DNA of 64,000 nucleotides, from assembly GCF_001618005.1 (NCBI RefSeq), contig NZ_LQXA01000003.1:1-64000 (forward strand), read 5' to 3'. Positions 59,639 through 64,000 of the stretch are shown here, piece after piece; the first letter of the stretch is position 1, and every line of letters starts with the position of its first letter. Below the pieces are notes generated by a model. It did no database searches and was not told the origin of the DNA. It worked only from the letters and a program-made list of their open reading frames with translations. Position numbers and translations under genes: made by a program. Source of the DNA: Clavibacter tessellarius (GTDB lineage Bacteria > Actinomycetota > Actinomycetes > Actinomycetales > Microbacteriaceae).

Positions 59639-62238
59639 CGGAGCCCCGTCCGGGCGGCGACCGAGCGCGGATCCGCCGACAGCACCTCGAGCAGGAAGTC
59701 GTCCTCCTCGTGCCGGAGGATGCGCGTCAGCCCGGGCACGCCGGCCAGCCGCGCGTGCACCTCGTCGCCCGAGCGGCGGAAGTCGCCCTCGGGGTGCCGC
59801 CAGTGGCAGGCGACCAGGGTGCCGGAGGGGCCGAGCGCATCGGGCAGCGCCGCGAGCACGCGGTCGAGCGCGTCGTCGTCGAGGTAGTAGCCGACCTCGC
59901 TCATCACGACGAGGTCGAAGGCGCCCGCGGGCCAGTCGGCGCCCACGTCGCGCACCTCCACCCGCACGTGCGGGGCGTCGGCGAGCCGGGCACGGGCGCG
60001 CTCGACGGCGGTCGGGGCCACGTCCACGGCGAGGAGCTCGTCGACGCGCTCGGCCAGGCCCGCGCTCGTCACGCCGATGGAGCAGCCGATCTCGAGCGCG
60101 CGCCCGTAGCGCTCGTCGGGCAGCGCCGCGAGGGTCGCCAGGCGCTTGCGACGCTCGTACCAGCGGGTGGTGACGCGCCACGGATCCTCGTCGCGCGCGT
60201 ACGCGGCGTCGAAGCGCTCGGCCGCGGACGGCGATCCGGCGGGCGTCGGCTCGGCGGAGCGGTCCGGGACGATGAGGACCTCCCGGTCGCGCTCGGCGTG
60301 CCGCAGGAACGCGGGCAGCAGCACGGCGCGGTCCTCAGGGGCGTCGGAGAGCGGCCGCACCTGGCTCGCGTGCGCGTCCATCGCGGCGCGCTTCGCCTGC
60401 CGCGCGGCCGGATCCAGCGGGAGCGCCCGCAGGTCGGCCCACGGCACGCGCGCGTCGTCGGGCGTCGCCCAGTGCCACATCCAGACGGGGTACTCGACGA
60501 GGCGGAGGCCGCGCTCCGCCGCCTGCGCGGCCACCAGCTCGGCGACGACCTCGCCCGTGACGCGGTGGTCGCGGTGTCCGTCGCCGCGCCAGGGTGCCGC
60601 GACCCAGGTGCCCGCCGCCGCCGCGGCGACGAGCGCGGCGAGGTCCGCGCGCACGGCGTCGCGTGCCTCGCGCACACCGCCGTCGGGATGGCCGAGCAGC
60701 ACCAGGCGCGCGCCGGGGGCGACCGCGTCGAGCGCCGCGCGGGCCTCGTCGCGGCGGATCGCGGCGAGACCGGCGGGCGTGACGGTGGGGGATCCGGGGT
60801 GCGATGCCGCGCCGTCGGTCACGATCGCGAGGGTCACCGGCACGCCGCGGGCGGCGGCCGCGGCGAGCAGTCCGCCCGCGCCGACGGACTCGTCGTCCGC
60901 GTGCGCGGACACCACGAGCAGGGCCGGCACGTCGTCGAGGCGCAGCTCGGGGATGGCGTCCCAGCGCGGATCAGCGGGCCACACGTCCGCGTCGACGCCC
61001 GGCTCGCGCGCGTCGAACGCGACGCCGGTCGCGGGCGCGGCGTCACCCGGGCGCTCGACGGGCTCCCGCGCGGCCTCCCGCGTCGCCGCCTCGACCAGCG
61101 CGCCGCCGAGCGACGCGTCGTCGCGCTCGGCGTGGTGCTGCCGCACGTACAGCTCGAGGTCGGCGACGCGCTTGGCGTGCACCGGATCCTGCGCGAGCGG
61201 CGCCGGTCCGAGCGCGTGCGCGACGTGCATCAGCGTCTCCTCGGCGGCGCGGGCGGCGATGCCGCGGACCCGCTTGGCGAGCAGCCGTCCCTCCTCGCCC
61301 TCCGCGAGGCCCCGGTCCACCAGCCGCGCGGCCTCGTCGAGGGCGCTGCGCGACGCGGCGAGGGCCGCGTCCACCGCGCCCAGGTGCATCAGCGTCAGGC
61401 GGTCGGCGCCCGGCCGCTCGGCTGCCGCCAGCAGCGTGCGGGCCAGCCCGACCGCGCCGCCGTGCCAGCAGGCGGCGACGCCGATCGCGCCCCAGTGGAA
61501 CCCGGCGCGCTCGAGGTACCAGCCGGGGGCGCCGACGCGGCGCGCGGGCACGCCGGTCATCCGCAGCGGACCGCTCGGCACCTCGACGAGCCCCCGCGCC
61601 GCCCAGGCGCCGGGCACGACCTCCACGCCGGGGTGGTCGAGGCGCACCGCGTAGAGCGCGCGCGTCCCGTCGGCGGCCGTCGCGGTGATCAGCGCGTGCG
61701 ACAGCGATCCCGCGAGCGAGCACCACGGCTTCGTCCCGGTCAGCACGGCGTCGCCGGGGGCGGGGGCAGGGCCGTCGGCCGGCCGGTCGCTGGCGTCCTC
61801 CGCCGGCACGGCCCGCAGCGGATCCCCGCCTCCCTCGGCCGCGAAGACCCCCCACGTGCCCGCGAGTGGATCCGCGGCGGCGCGCACGCCACCGGCCTCC
61901 CGCTCCTGGTCGAGGATCGCGAGCGCGTCGAGGTGCGGCTCCACCGCCCGGGCGATCCCGAGGTCCGCGGCCGCGAGCGTGGCGAGCGCTTCCCACAGAT
62001 CGCGCGTGCGCCCGCTGCCGGGCAGCGCGCCGTCGGCGCCCAGCGCCACGGCGAGCTCGAGCGCGCGCTCCGTCGGCCACGCGTGCGCCGGGCCGTCCGT
62101 CGCGGCGAGCGCTGCGACGACCCGCCGCGTCGCCGGGCCCGGCGCGTCCTCCGCGAGCGGCACCGCCGTCGACGCGAGCCGGACCCGGATGCCGGGGAGT
62201 TCGGGGAGGATGCGGTCGCGCGGGGAACCGGAGGTCAC
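59635..62238 (-). CDS. Triple fusion: acyl-CoA dehydrogenase-like, PIG-L deacetylase, NodS-like methyltransferase
   Basis: 867 residues in three modules. About 1-390: acyl-CoA dehydrogenase-like (LTGTKPWCSLAGSLSHALIT, WYLERAGFHWGAIGVAACWH, AEETLMHVAHALGPAPLAQD). About 440-650: PIG-L/LmbE zinc deacetylase (LLVVSAHADDESVGAGGLLA with the AHxDDE site, then WRGDGHRDHRVTGEVV). About 670-867: SAM methyltransferase of the NodS type (ALEIGCSIGVTSAGLAERVD, DLVVMSEVGYYLDDDALDRV). These functions are usually on separate adjacent genes. The start is GTG 62238; a GTG five codons upstream is possible. Product is probably a modified sugar or glycolipid, with the glycosyltransferase in the same operon. Confidence 0.82.
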   Translation of the reverse strand: MTSGSPRDRILPELPGIRVRLASTAVPLAEDAPGPATRRVVAALAATDGPAHAWPTERALELAVALGADGALPGSGRTRDLWEALATLAAADLGIARAVEPHLDALAILDQEREAGGVRAAADPLAGTWGVFAAEGGGDPLRAVPAEDASDRPADGPAPAPGDAVLTGTKPWCSLAGSLSHALITATAADGTRALYAVRLDHPGVEVVPGAWAARGLVEVPSGPLRMTGVPARRVGAPGWYLERAGFHWGAIGVAACWHGGAVGLARTLLAAAERPGADRLTLMHLGAVDAALAASRSALDEAARLVDRGLAEGEEGRLLAKRVRGIAARAAEETLMHVAHALGPAPLAQDPVHAKRVADLELYVRQHHAERDDASLGGALVEAATREAAREPVERPGDAAPATGVAFDAREPGVDADVWPADPRWDAIPELRLDDVPALLVVSAHADDESVGAGGLLAAAAARGVPVTLAIVTDGAASHPGSPTVTPAGLAAIRRDEARAALDAVAPGARLVLLGHPDGGVREARDAVRADLAALVAAAAAGTWVAAPWRGDGHRDHRVTGEVVAELVAAQAAERGLRLVEYPVWMWHWATPDDARVPWADLRALPLDPAARQAKRAAMDAHASQVRPLSDAPEDRAVLLPAFLRHAERDREVLIVPDRSAEPTPAGSPSAAERFDAAYARDEDPWRVTTRWYERRKRLATLAALPDERYGRALEIGCSIGVTSAGLAERVDELLAVDVAPTAVERARARLADAPHVRVEVRDVGADWPAGAFDLVVMSEVGYYLDDDALDRVLAALPDALGPSGTLVACHWRHPEGDFRRSGDEVHARLAGVPGLTRILRHEEDDFLLEVLSADPRSVAARTGLR

Positions 62239-62446
62239 AGGGGGTGGATCCACTTCGTCGGTCGGTCGACCGGTCGTCGACCGGCGTCTCCCTTCGAACC
62301 TACAAGCGTCGCGCCCGCGGTGACGCGGTGCTCCGTCCCGGGTGTGCCGCGGGCGCGATCGTGGCGGACGTCCGCGGGGATGTGGGACCCTGGCGGCAGG
62401 GAAGGGGCGCGATCCGCCCGCCCACGCACGACTGGAGGGGACCACC

Positions 62447-62671
62447 ATGACCGAGCACGCCACCGAGCCGTCCGAGTCGATCGACCCGACCGCGTCCGCA
62501 CCTGACGCGCAGCCCACCCCCGAGGCGGTCGAGGAGTTCGAGCGCCTGGCCGTCCTCCGCATGGGCGGCGAGGACATCGAGGGCGCTCTCGACGCCCTCG
62601 CCGACGAGGAGGCCCGCGACGTCGCCGAGGTCGCCATCGACCGCGTCGTCCGGAACTACGAGAACCTCTAG
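62447..62671 (+). CDS. Small acidic hypothetical protein
   Basis: 74 residues, strongly acidic, with a disordered first third (EHATEPSESIDPTASAPDAQ) and a helical remainder (AVEEFERLAVLRMGGEDIEG, VAEVAIDRVVRNYENL). No family recognised. A good ribosome site (ggagggg) precedes ATG 62447. It is convergent with purC and followed at once by a hexamer repeat. Confidence 0.6.
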   Translation: MTEHATEPSESIDPTASAPDAQPTPEAVEEFERLAVLRMGGEDIEGALDALADEEARDVAEVAIDRVVRNYENL

Positions 62672-62674
62672 CCC

Positions 62675-62710
62675 CAGCCGCAGCCGCAGCCGCATCCGCA
62701 GCCCCAGCCG
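62675..62710 (+). repeat. CAGCCG hexanucleotide repeat
   Basis: About six imperfect copies of cagccg (two altered to catccg and ccccag) immediately after the stop of the small acidic gene. Read in the gene's frame it would encode a Pro-Gln run. Confidence 0.7.
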
Positions 62711-62758
62711 CGCGCGTCCACCCGGCGGACGGGCCGACCCGCGGCGGGCACGACCGGC

Positions 62759-63694
62759 CTAGTGCCCGGTCAGCCGCGCGATCAGCTCGCGGTACCGCGC
62801 CGCCGTCCGCTCCACGATCTCGTCCGGCAGCACGGGGGGCGTGCCCGTCCGGTCCCAGTTCGCGGCGAGCCAGTCGCGCACGATCTGCTTGTCGAAGCTG
62901 TCGGTGCGGTTGCCGGTCGCGTACGCCTCGGCATCCCAGTAGCGGGACGAGTCGCTCGTGAGCACCTCGTCCGCCAGCGTCGTGATGCCCGTGCGCGGGT
63001 CGATGCCGAACTCGAACTTGGTGTCCGCGAGGATCACGCCGCGCTCCTCCGCGATGGCCGACGCGCGGCGGTACACGTCGAGCGAGAGGTCGCGCAGCCG
63101 CGCCGCCTCCTCGTGCCCCACGAGCTCCTCCGTGCGGGCGAACGTGATGTTCTCGTCGTGCTCGCCCTGCGGCGCCTTCCAGGCCGGCGTGTAGATGGGT
63201 TCGGGCAGCCGGTCGCCCTGCTGCAGGCCGGCGGGCAGCGGGATGCCGCACACGGTGCCGTGCTCGCGGTACTCCTCCCAGCCGGATCCGGCGAGGTAGC
63301 CGCGCACGACGCACTCGATGGGCAGCATCTCGAGCACGCGGCAGAGCATCGCCCGGCCGCGGACGGGCTCGGGCACGCCGATGCGCGCGAGGGTCGCGGC
63401 GTCCACGAGGTGGTTGGGCACGTCGAGGCGGTCGAACCACCACAGGCTCAGCTGCGTGAGGAGCTCGCCCTTGCCGGGGACGCCCGGCTCGAGCGCGAAG
63501 TCGTAGGCGCTCACGCGGTCGGTCGCGACGACGAGCACGTGCGGCTCGCCCTCGAGCGCCCGGTCCTCCGTGTCGTCCATGGCGGGGCTGAAGAGCTCGC
63601 GCACCTTGCCCGAGTAGGCGTGCTCCCAGCCCGGCAGCTCCCACTCGGAGGCGTGCCCGGCCGGCACGGCGCCCGTGGGGACCGCGCCGCTCAT
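62759..63694 (-). CDS. purC: Phosphoribosylaminoimidazole-succinocarboxamide synthase
   Basis: 311-residue SAICAR synthetase, joining CAIR and aspartate in purine synthesis. Motifs: YSGKVRELFSPAMDD (phosphate loop), LVVATDRVSAYDFALEPGVP, ECVVRGYLAGSGWEEYREHG, ILADTKFEFGIDPRTG and the DSFDKQIVRDWL segment. Longer than the shortest bacterial type, as in other Actinobacteria. ATG overlaps the purD stop (ATGA). Confidence 0.97.
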   Translation of the reverse strand: MSGAVPTGAVPAGHASEWELPGWEHAYSGKVRELFSPAMDDTEDRALEGEPHVLVVATDRVSAYDFALEPGVPGKGELLTQLSLWWFDRLDVPNHLVDAATLARIGVPEPVRGRAMLCRVLEMLPIECVVRGYLAGSGWEEYREHGTVCGIPLPAGLQQGDRLPEPIYTPAWKAPQGEHDENITFARTEELVGHEEAARLRDLSLDVYRRASAIAEERGVILADTKFEFGIDPRTGITTLADEVLTSDSSRYWDAEAYATGNRTDSFDKQIVRDWLAANWDRTGTPPVLPDEIVERTAARYRELIARLTGH

Positions 63695-64000
63695 CGGATG
63701 ACCTGCGCCGCGATGTCGGTGCGGTGCTGGGCGCCGTCGAGCGATATCCGCCCCACCGCCTCGTACACCCGCGACCGCGCCTCGTCGAAGCCCGCGCCCG
63801 TCGCGACCACGCTGAGCACGCGCCCGCCGGTGGCGACCAGCCCGGCGTCGGACTCGGCGGTGGCGGCGTGCGCGATGCTCACGCCCTCGACCCGGCCCGC
63901 CTCGTCGAGGCCCGTGATGACACGGCCGGTGCGCGGCGACTCGGGGTACCCCTCGCTCGCGAGCACGACCGTGACGGCCACGTCGTCGGAGAACTCCGGC
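63691..64000 (-). CDS. purD: Phosphoribosylamine-glycine ligase, C-terminal part (cut by window edge)
   Basis: The last 102 residues of the GAR synthetase are present, with VTVVLASEGYPESPRTGRVI, then RVLSVVATGAGFDEARSRVY and LDGAQHRTDIAAQVI, the typical C-terminal domain. The ATP-grasp part lies beyond the window. Part of a purD-purC operon read leftward, with ATGA overlap. Confidence 0.93.
   Translation of the reverse strand, partial: PEFSDDVAVTVVLASEGYPESPRTGRVITGLDEAGRVEGVSIAHAATAESDAGLVATGGRVLSVVATGAGFDEARSRVYEAVGRISLDGAQHRTDIAAQVIR

Noticed and set aside
58811-62238. Nod-factor-type synthesis suggested by NodS-like and glycosyltransferase genes
   Set aside because: No chitin synthase (NodC) or sulfotransferase genes are present, and the deacetylase is PIG-L type, not NodB.

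Overview
The window is very GC-rich, almost completely coding, and typical of a high-GC actinobacterium. The gene set (a stand-alone PurS, DUF3151 next to purA, DUF1206, a furA-katA pair, the YkoFEDC thiamine-precursor transporter) and a striking liking for the hexamer GGATCC at Gly-Ser and Asp-Pro positions suggest Microbacteriaceae, most likely Clavibacter or a close relative. This assignment is inference from reading, not from a search. No rRNA, tRNA, CRISPR array, integrase or transposase gene was seen.

Layout. 1-4.1 kb: the 5' part of sbcC, sbcD, a DUF3151 gene and purA. 4.2-5.5 kb: a two-gene nucleotidyltransferase/HEPN cassette, bounded on both sides by the same 25-bp sequence, with a frameshifted HEPN gene. 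5.5-6.5 kb: a PadR regulator with a 30-bp palindromic operator and its DUF2812 membrane partner. 6.5-10.2 kb: a TPP riboswitch and the ykoFEDC transport operon. 10.2-16.3 kb: a TmrB-like ATPase, a BLUF photoreceptor, a hydroxyacyl-CoA dehydrogenase, a hydrolase, and a two-component system opposite a proline-rich repeat protein. 16.3-18.6 kb: a GNAT gene, relics and a VOC protein in a gene-poor stretch. 18.7-23.3 kb: an unrecognised four-gene operon (class III PLP enzyme, flavoprotein, kinase-HAD fusion, HAD phosphatase). 23.4-28.6 kb: a beta-lactamase-fold membrane protein with a NarL-type two-component system, ohr and chorismate mutase. 28.7-30.8 kb: four immunity-like genes, three of them DUF600/YezG-like paralogues, with no toxin gene beside them.

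30.9-40.1 kb: an ATP-grasp gene, two paralogous endonuclease/exonuclease/phosphatase-fold genes around a low-molecular-weight tyrosine phosphatase, then the purS-purQ-purL-dienelactone hydrolase operon and a DUF2848 gene. 40.2-43.3 kb: an MHS-type transporter, a GntR regulator and a nitrilase-family amidohydrolase; with DUF2848 these look like one catabolic regulon because two TGTATACA palindromes lie in its two divergent promoter regions. 43.4-47.9 kb: an aldo/keto reductase, furA-katA and a secreted chymotrypsin-like protein whose catalytic His is Arg. 48-56.9 kb: a MacB-type ABC exporter, acetyltransferases, an AI-2E family permease-DUF1206-short PhzF operon, a CorC-type protein and small genes. 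57-64 kb: a FAD monooxygenase with a divergent MarR gene, a glycosyltransferase overlapped by an acyl-CoA dehydrogenase/PIG-L deacetylase/methyltransferase fusion, then purC and the 3' part of purD.

The most promising items for new biology are the direct-repeat-bounded nucleotidyltransferase/HEPN cassette, the 18.7-23.3 kb operon, the triple-domain fusion at 59.6-62.2 kb, the orphan immunity array and the His-less protease.
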